Shown here: piece by piece, positions 40,298 to 48,860 of the stretch
How the letters are laid out: each line of letters starts with the position of its first letter
Position numbering within the stretch: position 1 is the stretch's first letter
Source: Aeromonas bestiarum
GTDB taxonomy: Bacteria > Pseudomonadota > Gammaproteobacteria > Enterobacterales > Aeromonadaceae
Direction of reading: 5' to 3'
Length of the DNA stretch: 64,000 bases
NCBI RefSeq assembly: GCF_000819745.1
Contig: NZ_CDDA01000005.1
Coordinates: 138,914-202,913, forward strand
The notes under the pieces: model-generated
What the model was told of the DNA's origin: nothing
Database searches by the model: none
What the model saw: the letters and a program-made list of their open reading frames with translations, nothing else
Made by a program: the position numbers and the translations under genes

Positions 40298-41143
40298 ATG
40301 ACCTCTAAATGGATATTTGCCCTCACCACCCTGCTGGCCAGCCTGGGCGCCACCGCCGCCGAGCCGTTGCGGGTCTCCGCCATCCCGGACGAAGCCCCCA
40401 CCGAGCTGCAGCGCAAGTTTGCCCCGCTGGGCGAATACCTGGCCGAGAAGACCGGGCGCGAGGTGGTGTTCGTGCCGGTCAACGATTACGCCGCCGTGGT
40501 CGAGGCGCTGGCCGCCGGCAAGCTCGACATGGCCTGGCTCGGGGGCTTCACCTATGTGCAGGCCCATCGCCGGGCCGACAAGGTGGTGCCGCTGGTCCAG
40601 CGTCAGGAAGACGCCCAGTTCACCTCCAAGTTCATCGCCAACGCCGACAGCGGCATCAAGACCCTGGCGGACACCAGAGGCAAGGACTTCGCCTTCGGCT
40701 CCCCCTCCTCCACCTCTGGCCACCTGATGCCGCGCCACTTCCTGGCCGAGCAGGGCATCAACCCGGAGCGTGACTTCGCCCATGTCGCCTTCTCCGGTGC
40801 TCACGACGCCACCGTCGCCTGGGTCGCCTCCGGCAAGGTGCCGGCCGGTGCGCTCAACGCCTCCGTGTGGGACAAGCTGGTGGAAGAGGGCAAGGTCGAT
40901 ACCGCCAAGGTCAAGGTAATCTGGACCACGCCGGCCTACTTTGACTACAACTGGACGGTGCGCGGCGACCTGGACCCGGTGCTGCAGGAGAAGATCAAGC
41001 AGGCCTTCCTCAGCCTGGATCCTGCCGTCCCGGCCCAGGCCGAGATCCTCAAGCTGCAGCGGGCCAGCCGTTTCATCGAGACCAAACCAGAGAACTACCA
41101 GGGCATAGAAGCGGCCGCGACTCAGGCCGGTCTGCTGAAGTGA
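40298..41143 (+). CDS. ABC importer periplasmic binding protein (PhnD-like; putative selenate/oxyanion)
   Basis: 281 residues from the ATG at 40298 with AAGGA upstream; the frame is open further back but through the pncB end. Signal peptide to ~21 ('SLGATAAEPL'). PhnD-type periplasmic binding fold: 'VSAIPDEAPTELQRKFAPLGEYLAEKTG' (split), 'VPVNDYAAVVEALAAGKLDMAWLGGFTYVQA', 'GSPSSTSGHLMPRHFL' and 'DATVAWVASGKVPAGAL'. The 'SAIPDEAPTEL' start is typical of the subgroup annotated as putative selenate transporters rather than true phosphonate binders. The substrate is inferred only. First gene of a three-gene operon. Confidence 0.8.
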   Translation: MTSKWIFALTTLLASLGATAAEPLRVSAIPDEAPTELQRKFAPLGEYLAEKTGREVVFVPVNDYAAVVEALAAGKLDMAWLGGFTYVQAHRRADKVVPLVQRQEDAQFTSKFIANADSGIKTLADTRGKDFAFGSPSSTSGHLMPRHFLAEQGINPERDFAHVAFSGAHDATVAWVASGKVPAGALNASVWDKLVEEGKVDTAKVKVIWTTPAYFDYNWTVRGDLDPVLQEKIKQAFLSLDPAVPAQAEILKLQRASRFIETKPENYQGIEAAATQAGLLK

Positions 41144-41901
41144 TCGCCGTCGCACTGGACGGAGCAGGGCTGCGGCTCGGCGAGAGTCGCATCCTGCATC
41201 CCCTTCGCCTGCGGATCGAGGCGGGGGAGTGTGTCGCCATCATAGGACCGAGCGGCGCGGGCAAGACCAGCCTGCTGCGGCTGATCGGCACAGAGCTGCG
41301 CGGTGAGCTGGCACTCTCCCTCTGGGGGGAAGATCCCTGGGCCCTCTCCACCCGGGCCCGCCAGCGGCTGCGCAGCCGGATCGGCATGGTCTGGCAACAG
41401 CCTCCGCTGCCCGCCTCCCAGCCTGTGGTGACCGCCGTGCTGGCCGGCAGGCTCGGCCAGTGGTCCCTCGCGCGCGCCCTGCTCTCGCTGCTGCGTCCCT
41501 GCGATCCGCAAGGTGCACGGGCCGAACTGGCCCGCCTCGGCCTCGCCGACAAGTGGCAGCAGCGCTGTGGCGAACTCTCCGGCGGCCAGTTGCAGCGGGT
41601 CGGCATAGCCCGGGTGCTCTATCAGCAGCCGGACCTGATGCTGGCCGATGAGCCCGTCTCCGCCCTCGACCCCGTGCTCGCTCAAAGCAGCCTGGATGCC
41701 CTGCTGACGCAGGCCCGCACTCGCGGCAGCACCCTGATCGCCAGCCTGCACGCGGTCGACCTGGCGCTCGAACGCTTTCCCCGCATCATAGGCCTGCGCG
41801 AGGGCCGCCTGCAGTTCGACTGCCCTGCCGCCGCCGTCACCCCGGCCATGCTGGCCGCCCTCTACGCCGGCGACCAGGAGGCCCTGCCGTGCATCGGCTG
41901 A
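41140..41901 (+). CDS. ABC importer ATPase (PhnC-like)
   Basis: 253 residues from a GTG at 41140 overlapping the previous stop (GTGA). Walker A 'IGPSGAGKTSLLRLIG', Q-loop 'GMVWQQPPL', signature 'ELSGGQLQRVGIARVL', Walker B 'LMLADEPVSALDP' and H-loop 'IASLHAVDLAL'. It energises import with the permease encoded immediately downstream. Subfamily is PhnC-like by motif wording and by the PhnD-like partner. Confidence 0.9.
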   Translation: MIAVALDGAGLRLGESRILHPLRLRIEAGECVAIIGPSGAGKTSLLRLIGTELRGELALSLWGEDPWALSTRARQRLRSRIGMVWQQPPLPASQPVVTAVLAGRLGQWSLARALLSLLRPCDPQGARAELARLGLADKWQQRCGELSGGQLQRVGIARVLYQQPDLMLADEPVSALDPVLAQSSLDALLTQARTRGSTLIASLHAVDLALERFPRIIGLREGRLQFDCPAAAVTPAMLAALYAGDQEALPCIG

Positions 41902-43436
41902 TGAGCCGCTGGCGCCATCCCCTGCCCTGGCTGCTGGCCCTGGTCGGCTACAGCCTGTGGCAGCAGGCCGACGGCTGGCTCGGCCTGCTCGAAGGCCAGA
42001 GCTGGCGACAGATGGGCAATTTTCTCGCCACCAGCTGGCCACCCCGGGTGGATCAGGACTTTCTCGCCCTGACCCTGACCGCCACCCTGGAGAGTCTGGC
42101 CGTGGCGACCCTGGGGCTGGCCGGCGCCCTGCTGCTCGGCATTCCGTTCGCCCTGCTCGGCTCCCGCGCCCTGTCGCTGGCCGAGCTGGGCCCCATCCCC
42201 AGCCCGCTGCGCGGCGCCTTGCGCGCCTTCAGCCGGTTCATCGCCATCCTGCTGCGCAGCCTGCCCGAGCTCATCTGGGCGCTGCTGTTCGTACGCCTGT
42301 CCGGGCTCGGGCCGCTGGCCGCCATCCTGGCCATTGCCGTCAGCTACGGCGGCATGCTGGCCAAGGTCTACAACGAGATCATGGAGAGCGGTGCCCTGCA
42401 ACCGGCCCGCGCCCTGCTGCTCGGCGGCAGCGGCCGGCTGCAGGCGCTCTGCTACGGCGTGTTGCCCGCGGTGCGCCAGGAGCTGCTCTCCTACACCGTC
42501 TATCGCTGGGAGTGTGCCCTGCGCGCCTCCGTCATCATGGGCTTCGTCGGTGCCGGCGGGCTCGGCCAGCAGCTCGAGCTCTCGTTGCGCATGTTTGCCG
42601 GCGGCGAGGTGGTGACCCTGCTGCTGGCCTTCATCCTGCTGGTAACCCTGGCGGATGGGCTCAGCGCCTGGCTGCGCCACACCCGCTCCCCCGGCCTGCA
42701 ACTGCTGGCCTGCCTGGGGCTGGCCAGCGCCATGGCGTTCCACCAGCTCGACTGGCGCATGCTGAGCTTCTCCCTCGGCGGACTGGGCCAGTTCATCGGC
42801 GAGTTTCTGCAACCGGACTGGTCGGGGCCTTTTCTGCGAACAGTCGGCTTTGGCCTGCTCGATACGGTGCAGATGGCGCTGCTGAGTACCCTGTTGAGCG
42901 CCCTGCTGGCGCTGCCGCTGGCCTGCCTAGCCCGCAACTTCTGGCCGCTGCGACTGTTGTTCAACCTGCTGCGATCCGTGCCCGAGCTCATTTTCGCCAG
43001 CCTGCTGGTGATCGCGGTCGGACTGGGGCCGGTGGCGGGCATACTGGCGCTCACCCTGCACACCACGGGGGTGCTGGCCAGGCTGTTCGTGGAGACGCTG
43101 GAAAACGCGGATCAGAGCCCTCGCCTCGCCCTGCAATTGAGCGGCGCGGGCCCCGTTGCCAGCTTCTGGTACGGTCTGTTTCCACTGGTGTCACGCCAGT
43201 GGCTGGCCTACAGCCTCTATCGCGGCGAGATGAACCTGAGGGCCGCCACCATACTCGGGGTGGTGGGTGCAGGCGGACTGGGGCAGCAGCTCTATGTGTC
43301 GCTCAGCCTGTTCCGTTACGATCAGGCGTCCACCCTGATCCTGGCCATCCTGCTGCTGGTCTGGCTGGCGGAGGGGATCAGTCGCCGCTCCCGGTTGCCG
43401 CGCCCCGCGCCCTCCCAGCGGGACTGCCAGATCTGA
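41889..43436 (+). CDS. ABC importer permease, two PhnE-like halves fused
   Basis: 515 residues, about twice a normal PhnE. Start GTG at 41889 has GGAGG at seven-base spacing and overlaps the ATPase gene by 13 bp; an ATG at 41901 is the alternative. Two homologous permease modules are visible. The first has an EAA-type loop ending 'GFVGAGGLGQQLELSLRMF' near 218-236, the second ends 'GVVGAGGLGQQLYVSLSLF' near 458-476, each preceded by several membrane helices. The fusion means one polypeptide supplies both halves of the channel. It closes the operon. Confidence 0.88.
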   Translation: MHRLMSRWRHPLPWLLALVGYSLWQQADGWLGLLEGQSWRQMGNFLATSWPPRVDQDFLALTLTATLESLAVATLGLAGALLLGIPFALLGSRALSLAELGPIPSPLRGALRAFSRFIAILLRSLPELIWALLFVRLSGLGPLAAILAIAVSYGGMLAKVYNEIMESGALQPARALLLGGSGRLQALCYGVLPAVRQELLSYTVYRWECALRASVIMGFVGAGGLGQQLELSLRMFAGGEVVTLLLAFILLVTLADGLSAWLRHTRSPGLQLLACLGLASAMAFHQLDWRMLSFSLGGLGQFIGEFLQPDWSGPFLRTVGFGLLDTVQMALLSTLLSALLALPLACLARNFWPLRLLFNLLRSVPELIFASLLVIAVGLGPVAGILALTLHTTGVLARLFVETLENADQSPRLALQLSGAGPVASFWYGLFPLVSRQWLAYSLYRGEMNLRAATILGVVGAGGLGQQLYVSLSLFRYDQASTLILAILLLVWLAEGISRRSRLPRPAPSQRDCQI

Positions 43437-43477
43437 ATCAAAAGCAAACTGCCGGCGTCGAGCCGGCCCCGATAAAC

Positions 43478-43511
43478 AAAAAGCCCGCCGGTTTGCACCG
43501 GCGGGCTTTTT
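43478..43511. terminator. Bidirectional terminator between the ABC operon and dsbA
   Basis: AAAAAGCCCGCCGGT-TTGC-ACCGGCGGGCTTTTT is a perfect 15-bp stem with T5 on either strand. It ends both converging transcripts. Confidence 0.95.
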
Positions 43512-43529
43512 CATGAGGTCAGGCAACCA

Positions 43530-44138
43530 TCAGTCTTTCTTGGCCAGCAGGAATTTCACCAGCTGGTTGAACTGCTCCTGGGAAGTAATGGATTCGATCT
43601 TCACCATGTACTTGCCGTTGACCAGGAAGGCCGGCACACCGCGGATGTTGTAGCTCTCGGTGTTGCGGTCAAACTGGGAGACCATGCCGGAGACGGCGAA
43701 GCTATCGACGGCACCGTCGAACTCTTCGGCCGGCACGCCGTTGTCCACGAAGATCTGCTTCACGTCGGTACGGCTCTGCGGGTACTGACGCTGGGTGTGG
43801 ATCTTGTCGAAGATGGCCGGGGTCAGCTTGCCTTCAACATTCAGCAGGCTGGCAACGGCGTAGGCACGCTGCATCTCCGGACCCATCTCGCGGCCCAGGA
43901 AGGCCACCGGGTTTTTCTTCATCGGCACGCCTTCCGGCAGATTCTTCTTCAGATCCGCGGCAATCGGCTCGAATTTGGCGCAATGGGGGCAGTAGTAGGA
44001 GAAGAACTCCAGCACTTCAGGTTGGGCGCTACCCGTTTGTTTGACCACGTCGTAGTTAACGCCTTCCTTGAATTCGGGGGCGGCGTGAACCATGGGGATC
44101 ATCAGCATGGCAGCGAGGAAAAATAGTACTTTTTTCAT
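43530..44138 (-). CDS. dsbA: Thiol:disulfide interchange protein DsbA
   Basis: 202 residues from the ATG at 44138, with AGGAAA upstream. Signal peptide 1-~19 ('FFLAAMLMIPMVHA'). The active site CPHC is at residues 50-53, in 'FFSYYCPHCAKFEP', and the cis-proline loop is 'RGVPAFLVNGKY'. The oxidase introduces disulfides in periplasmic proteins. In E. coli dsbA follows yihD-srkA and here the order yihD-ccoG-srkA-dsbA is related, with the repeat array between srkA and dsbA. Confidence 0.95.
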   Translation of the reverse strand: MKKVLFFLAAMLMIPMVHAAPEFKEGVNYDVVKQTGSAQPEVLEFFSYYCPHCAKFEPIAADLKKNLPEGVPMKKNPVAFLGREMGPEMQRAYAVASLLNVEGKLTPAIFDKIHTQRQYPQSRTDVKQIFVDNGVPAEEFDGAVDSFAVSGMVSQFDRNTESYNIRGVPAFLVNGKYMVKIESITSQEQFNQLVKFLLAKKD

Positions 44139-44310
44139 GACGTTTCCTGTTAAGGGATCACTGTGAGGCACGCCCGGCGAACCGAAGCAGTGCCAAGCCT
44201 ATTGTGTCGCCATGTCGGCGTCAATGGCAAAGGACCACACCGGCAGGCTCAACGGCGGCGAGTGCCATCGGCTGACAATCGCTGGGCATATGCCGACGGC
44301 CCACCTGCTC
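44139..44310. other. Non-coding spacer upstream of dsbA
   Basis: 172 bp without a credible gene. Open frames on both strands run through it from the adjacent repeats but have no start signals or family likeness. A leftward dsbA promoter may lie here; in E. coli dsbA also has its own promoter. Confidence 0.5.
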
Positions 44311-44553
44311 ACCACCCCGGCGTCAACGTCAGAGGCGGCGCCTTGAGCGCCTCCAGCTGGTCGTGCAGCAGATATGGAGATCTGCCGCCTCACCACCCCG
44401 GCGTCAGCGTCAGAGGCGGTGCCTTGAGCGCTTCCAGCTGGTCGTGCAGCAGATATGGTGATCTGCCGCGTCACCACCCCGGCGTCAGCGTCAGAGGCGG
44501 CGCCTTGAGCGCCTCCAGCTGATCGTGCAGCAGATATGGGGATCTGCTGCATC
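44311..44553. repeat. 81-bp tandem repeat array derived from the srkA 3' end
   Basis: Three consecutive 81-bp units begin at 44311, 44392 and 44473. Each starts ACCACCCCGG, and units differ by only a few bases. The fourth, original copy starts at 44554 as the last codons and stop of srkA. The unit matches the reverse complement of the srkA ending (codons for QLEALKAPPLTLTPGW-stop) plus a 4-base insertion. Because 81 is a multiple of three, all frames stay constant across the array and open frames of about 119 codons appear on both strands. Confidence 0.9.
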
Positions 44554-45529
44554 ACCACCCCGGCGTCAGCGTCAGAGGCGGTGCCTTGAGCGCCTCCAGC
44601 TGGTCGTGCAGTATGGCGATCTGCTGGCGCCAGTAGTGGTCGGTATTAAACCAGGGGAAGTGGCGTGGAAAGGCCGGATCTTCCCAGCGCCGGGCCAGCC
44701 AGGCCATGTAGTGGACGATACGCATGGCCCGCAGCGGCTCGATCAGCGCCAGCTCACGCGGGTCGAACTCCATGAACTCCTCATAGCCCGCCAGCAGGGT
44801 ATCGAGCTGGATCAGCTGCTCGTGACGCTCGCCGTTGAACAGCATCCAGATATCCTGGATGGCGGGGCCGGTACGGCAGTCATCGAGATCGACGAACATG
44901 GGACCATCGCGCCAGAGGATGTTGCCCGGGTGGCAGTCGCCATGCAGGGAGATCTGTGCCACATCCAGGGTCATGGCGTCACAGACGTGCTTGATCAGCT
45001 CGTCCAGCACGCCGAAGAAGGACTTGGCCAGCCCGCTCGGCAGCCATTCGCCGGACGCCAGCAGCTGACGCGGCTCGTGCAGCATGCTCTCCACATCCAG
45101 CCGGACCCTGTGATGGAAGGGGCGGCTGGCGCCTATCTGGTGGATGCGGCCGAGATAGCGCCCCACCCACTCCAGCTGATCCAGATTGTCCACCTCGAAC
45201 TGACGGCCACCCACGCTCTGCCAGATGGCGAAGGGATAGCCCTGATGTTCCAGCAGGGTTTCGCCATCAAACGCGATGGGGGCGGCGACCGGGATCTCCG
45301 TCTCACAAAGGCGAGCGGCAAACTCATGCTCCTCGAGGATCTGGGCCCGGCTCCAGCGACCTGGGCGGTAGAACTTCACCACGTATCGGCGACGCTCTTC
45401 ATCCTGAAACTGGTAGACCCGGTTTTCATAGCTGTTGAGCTCGATGAGGCCGGAGTCGATACGCAGGCCGCTGAGATCCAGCGCGTCCATGATGAGATCG
45501 GGATTGAGGTCGGAATAGTTGAAACGCAT
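44552..45529 (-). CDS. srkA: Stress response kinase A (SrkA/YihE)
   Basis: 325 residues from the ATG at 45529, preceded by GGTGG; a second ATG four codons earlier (45541) abuts a terminator-like T-run. Aligns by eye with E. coli SrkA over its whole length: 'NSYENRVYQFQDEERRRYVVKFYRPGRW' (split), 'SVGGRQFEVDN', the catalytic loop 'LHGDCHPGNILWRDGPMFVDLDD' (split) and the end 'PPLTLTPGW'. This is an APH-like Ser/Thr kinase that counters stress-induced cell death. Its last ~77 bp were duplicated to form the downstream repeat array. Confidence 0.95.
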   Translation of the reverse strand: MRFNYSDLNPDLIMDALDLSGLRIDSGLIELNSYENRVYQFQDEERRRYVVKFYRPGRWSRAQILEEHEFAARLCETEIPVAAPIAFDGETLLEHQGYPFAIWQSVGGRQFEVDNLDQLEWVGRYLGRIHQIGASRPFHHRVRLDVESMLHEPRQLLASGEWLPSGLAKSFFGVLDELIKHVCDAMTLDVAQISLHGDCHPGNILWRDGPMFVDLDDCRTGPAIQDIWMLFNGERHEQLIQLDTLLAGYEEFMEFDPRELALIEPLRAMRIVHYMAWLARRWEDPAFPRHFPWFNTDHYWRQQIAILHDQLEALKAPPLTLTPGW

Positions 45530-45540
45530 GTCATCCACCA

Positions 45541-45565
45541 TAAGAAAGGGGCGCCGTTGCGCCCC
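45541..45565 (-). terminator. Terminator-like hairpin abutting the srkA start
   Basis: Read leftwards, GGGGCGC-AACG-GCGCCCC (45565-45548) is followed by TTTCTT and then at once by the ATG at 45541. It looks like the ccoG terminator, but its position means any srkA transcript starting upstream must read through it. Confidence 0.6.
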
Positions 45566-45682
45566 AGTCTATCATCACTCGGTTCAATGGCGTTCAACCC
45601 AACCGGTTGCGCCACGCTTTCCTGCCATCACTGCGGTCACTGGGGGCCTGAACTGGCCGGCCCCCCACAGCTCTCTCCGCCA

Positions 45683-47131
45683 TCACAACCGGCTGATAAA
45701 CTTGCTGGCCTGGCGCAGTGTGCCCTTGCTGTCATCCGGTGCCGTTCCATCCCGCTTGAGCACGAACTGGATGTCCAGAGTCGGCTTCTTCAGGTTGAAG
45801 GGGTCGACGGCCACGCTCACCGGCAGGGTATAGATCTCGCCCGCCTTCAGGGTCACTTCGCGCGGACCGAACCACTGGTGCTCCGGCAACCCTTCCACAT
45901 CCAGCTGATAGGTCTGGGCATGCAGGGTCTTGTTGAGGATCTTGAGGGTGTAGGTGTTCTCGATGAGCCCCTCGCTGTTCTCGCGGAACAGCTGGTTGCG
46001 ATCCCGCAGTATGTCGAGCCCCATCGGCATGATGGACATGGCGTTGTAGACGAACACCCCCAGCATGATGACCATCACCAGGCCGTAGCCGAGCAGCTTG
46101 GGCCGCGCCACATGGGTGCTGTTGTGGGCCAGCTTGTGCTCGGTGGTGTAGCTGATCAGCCCCTTCGGATAGCCCATGCGATCCATGGTCTGGTCACAGG
46201 CATCGACGCAGGCGCCGCAGTTGATGCACTCGTACTGCAGGCCGTCGCGGATGTCGATGCCGGTCGGGCAGACCTGCACGCAGAGGTCGCAGTCGATGCA
46301 GTCACCCAGCCCCAACGCCTTGGGATCGGCCTTGCGGGCACGGGCTCCCCGGGTCTCGCCACGCTTGGTGTCGTAGCCGACGATAAAGGTATCCTTGTCG
46401 AACATGGCGGACTGGAAGCGGGCATAGGGGCACATGTGGATACACATGATGGCGCGCATCCAGCCGGCGTTGCCGTAAGTACAGGCGGCGAAGAACAGCA
46501 CCCAGAAGATGACCCAGCCGCTCGCCTGCAGGGTGAAGAAGTCAGGCACCAGCTGGAACACATCCTGGAAGTAGGCAACGAAGGTGAGACCGGTGCCCAG
46601 CGACAGCAGGATCCAGGCCAGATGCTTGGCGCCCTTGCGGGCCAGCTTCTCGCCACTCCAGGGAGCCGCATCCAGCTTGCGCCGTTTGTTGGCCGCCCCT
46701 TCCAGCTTCTCTTCAAACCAGATGAACATGAAGGTCCACACGGTCTGCGGGCAGAGATAGCCACACCAGACCCGGCCGAGGAAGGTGGTCACGAAGAAGA
46801 GCGCGAAGGCGGCGATCATGAAGATCCAGGCCAGCAGGGTCAGGTCCTGCGGCCAGATGGTGGCACCGAAGATGTGGAACTGCTGATGGCCGATATCGAA
46901 CAACACGGCCTGACGACCGTCATAACGCAACCAGGGCAAGGCGACGAAGAGCACCACGAAGAACCAGCCCATGGCCTTGCGCACCCGCTGCCAGTAACCG
47001 GGTTGCGCCCTCACGTAGATGCGGTTGCCGGGATTGAACCTGTCATCGCCGGCTTTGAAGGTATTGGGGTTGTACGTCCCCGTTACATCGCCGGTGACAT
47101 CCTTGATATCGATTTTTTCATGATCGGCCAT
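45683..47131 (-). CDS. ccoG: Cytochrome oxidase accessory protein CcoG (RdxA/FixG)
   Basis: 482 residues with about five membrane helices (near 55, 95, 170, 205 and 348). An N-terminal 'WCGYLCPQTVWTFMFIWFEEKLEG' (split) and two ferredoxin-type [4Fe-4S] motifs, 'CIDCDLCVQVCPTGIDI' and 'CINCGACVDACDQTM'. The C-terminal periplasmic region (from ~370) has the Ig-like FixG domain. CcoG reduces copper for cbb3 oxidase assembly. No cbb3 structural genes are in the window. It stands between yihD and srkA, an insertion relative to E. coli. A perfect -10 (TATAAT on the leftward strand, 47172-47167) lies 36 bp before the ATG. Confidence 0.93.
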   Translation of the reverse strand: MADHEKIDIKDVTGDVTGTYNPNTFKAGDDRFNPGNRIYVRAQPGYWQRVRKAMGWFFVVLFVALPWLRYDGRQAVLFDIGHQQFHIFGATIWPQDLTLLAWIFMIAAFALFFVTTFLGRVWCGYLCPQTVWTFMFIWFEEKLEGAANKRRKLDAAPWSGEKLARKGAKHLAWILLSLGTGLTFVAYFQDVFQLVPDFFTLQASGWVIFWVLFFAACTYGNAGWMRAIMCIHMCPYARFQSAMFDKDTFIVGYDTKRGETRGARARKADPKALGLGDCIDCDLCVQVCPTGIDIRDGLQYECINCGACVDACDQTMDRMGYPKGLISYTTEHKLAHNSTHVARPKLLGYGLVMVIMLGVFVYNAMSIMPMGLDILRDRNQLFRENSEGLIENTYTLKILNKTLHAQTYQLDVEGLPEHQWFGPREVTLKAGEIYTLPVSVAVDPFNLKKPTLDIQFVLKRDGTAPDDSKGTLRQASKFISRL

Positions 47132-47243
47132 TGCAAGACACAGCTCCCTTATTTGTTATGGGGCGGATTATATCTTAAACAACCTGCTAATTGTGTGGGT
47201 AAAATGTATCTAATGTTCGAGTGATGTCGCAATTTCAAGCAAC

Positions 47244-47278
47244 AAAAAAGGCGTGTCGCCAGTTGACGAAACGCCTTT
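47244..47278 (-). terminator. Rho-independent terminator after yihD
   Basis: AAAGGCGT/ACGCCTTT arms (47247-47254 and 47271-47278) with inner TCG/CGA pairing. Read leftwards it ends in TTTTTTG. It separates yihD from the ccoG promoter. Confidence 0.8.
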
Positions 47279-47326
47279 CTCAGAGATTCCTTTGAACACC
47301 ATCAAAGGCTCCAGCTGGAGCAATCT

Positions 47327-47590
47327 TTACTTGATGCCGCGCGCCTTGAGCAGGGCTTCCTTGAAGTCGGGTACATGATCCTTGGCCAGGCCGGGGATCA
47401 TCGCCTGCTTGTCGGACTCCCGCATCTTGAGGTGGTAGATCAGCATGTCGTCGGTCAGGTCGGACAAGGCACCCTCATAGCCGGCTTCCGCCGCCAGTTT
47501 GGCCACGAACTGCACCAGGCTGAGGTCCTGTTCCTTGATCCAGGCAGGCTGCAACAACTCCAGCAGCTCTTCGATACGATGACATTGCAT
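47327..47590 (-). CDS. yihD: YihD family protein
   Basis: 87 residues from the ATG at 47590, with GAGG upstream (an upstream extension to 47629 lacks support). Near match to E. coli YihD: '[14 protein letters not shown]', '[19 protein letters not shown]', '[18 protein letters not shown]' and '[11 protein letters not shown]'. Soluble, helical, function not settled. Its closeness to srkA and dsbA is conserved in enterobacteria, with ccoG intervening here. Confidence 0.93.
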   Translation of the reverse strand: MQCHRIEELLELLQPAWIKEQDLSLVQFVAKLAAEAGYEGALSDLTDDMLIYHLKMRESDKQAMIPGLAKDHVPDFKEALLKARGIK

Positions 47591-47621
47591 AGACAACCTC
47601 TTTAAATCTGTCATGTGAAAC

Positions 47622-48776
47622 TCAGGCAACCTTACCCATCAAGGCTACTTCGATACGATCCCGCCCATTATGCTTGGCCTGATAGAGGGCCGCATCCGCT
47701 TTTTGGATAAGCTCGGCGATGGAGCCGCTCTGATCCGGCACCAGGGTCGCCACCCCGAAGCTGCAACTGACCCGGCCGGAAACCAGGGATTTCTGGTGAG
47801 GAATGCCCAGCTCCTTGAGCGCCACCCGCACGTTTTCGGCGATCTGCAGCGCCCCTTGCATGCTGGTACAGGGCAGCAGCAGGGCAAACTCCTCCCCGCC
47901 GTAGCGAGCGGCGAGATCATCCTCGCGGCGCTGCACCTCGGCCAGCAGACCCGCCACCCGCTGCAGGCACTCATCCCCCAGCTGATGACCATAGAGATCG
48001 TTGAATTGCTTGAAGTAATCCACATCCACCAGCACCAGTGACAGGGGCGCCCTGGCGCGATGACAGCGGCGCCAGGCCCGCTCCAGGCTGTAATCCAGAT
48101 GGGCGCGATTGGCGATGCCGGTCAGGCCATCCAGCCGGGAGGTGAGCTTGAGGTGCTCTGAGACCGCCTTCAGCTCGGCCACCAGATCGGCGTTGGAGAA
48201 GCGGTGATAGAGGGAGGCGACCTGATCCCGCCGCAGACGGCGCAGCAGGGTCGGCAAGAAGACAAACAGATAGCCCGCCAGCATGCAGGAGACGATCCGC
48301 TCCTGCTCGTTGCCAGCCCCCAGCTCGAACAGCATGGCCAGCCCGAGCGGCAAGACGGCGCCGTAGAGGGAGCGGCGGCTGCCAAACAGCATGATGGCGC
48401 TGCCGGTGAGGATCAGGCTGGAGAGCATCATCATGGCGGCGCGATAGGTGTCGGGCAGCTTGTCCATGTAGAGCAGCACGCCGAGCGCCCAGATGATGGA
48501 GGTGATGGTGACCCCGATGAAGAGCTCGCGCTCCAGCACAGGCAAGGGGATCTGCGCCAGCCTGGGCTGACGCCAGCGCAGGTGCCAGCCGCGACACAGC
48601 AGCAGCAGGCTGACCAGTGCCAGCCAGCCGAGCGCCTCGCCGGCGGGCAGGTAATCGTGGAACAACAGGCTCCAGCCGAGCGCCAGCAGACCCAGGCAAG
48701 GCAGGCTGAATGAGGCGTGAGTATAGAGCTGGGCCATGATGGCCTGCTTCACCTGACGTGTCACACTCTGAGTCAA
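47622..48776 (-). CDS. Membrane-bound diguanylate cyclase (GGDEF)
   Basis: 384 residues from a TTG at 48776 that has AGGGAG at seven-base spacing; an ATG 13 codons later is the alternative. Residues ~20-190 contain five or six membrane helices with no recognised sensor domain. The GGDEF domain follows: '[21 protein letters not shown]' (split), '[26 protein letters not shown]' (split) and the active site '[12 protein letters not shown]'. The RxxD inhibitory site is present ('REDD', five residues before the active site), so product feedback is likely. It makes c-di-GMP. No EAL domain. Confidence 0.92.
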   Translation of the reverse strand: MTQSVTRQVKQAIMAQLYTHASFSLPCLGLLALGWSLLFHDYLPAGEALGWLALVSLLLLCRGWHLRWRQPRLAQIPLPVLERELFIGVTITSIIWALGVLLYMDKLPDTYRAAMMMLSSLILTGSAIMLFGSRRSLYGAVLPLGLAMLFELGAGNEQERIVSCMLAGYLFVFLPTLLRRLRRDQVASLYHRFSNADLVAELKAVSEHLKLTSRLDGLTGIANRAHLDYSLERAWRRCHRARAPLSLVLVDVDYFKQFNDLYGHQLGDECLQRVAGLLAEVQRREDDLAARYGGEEFALLLPCTSMQGALQIAENVRVALKELGIPHQKSLVSGRVSCSFGVATLVPDQSGSIAELIQKADAALYQAKHNGRDRIEVALMGKVA

Positions 48777-48860
48777 CTGCGTACTCCCTGTACAAGAGCC
48801 GCACAGTCTACCACTACCCCTTCCGGGCCAACAATAAAACGTCCGTTATTAAGCGGTTGG

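Noticed and set aside
44163..44558. Open frames of about 119 codons on both strands through the 81-bp repeats, resembling a repeat protein
   Set aside because: They exist because the unit is a multiple of three and derives from srkA; starts lack ribosome-binding sites and both strands are open equally.
44311..44630. Possible CRISPR array
   Set aside because: Repeats are contiguous with no spacers, the unit is 81 bp, and it matches the end of srkA; no cas genes are present.
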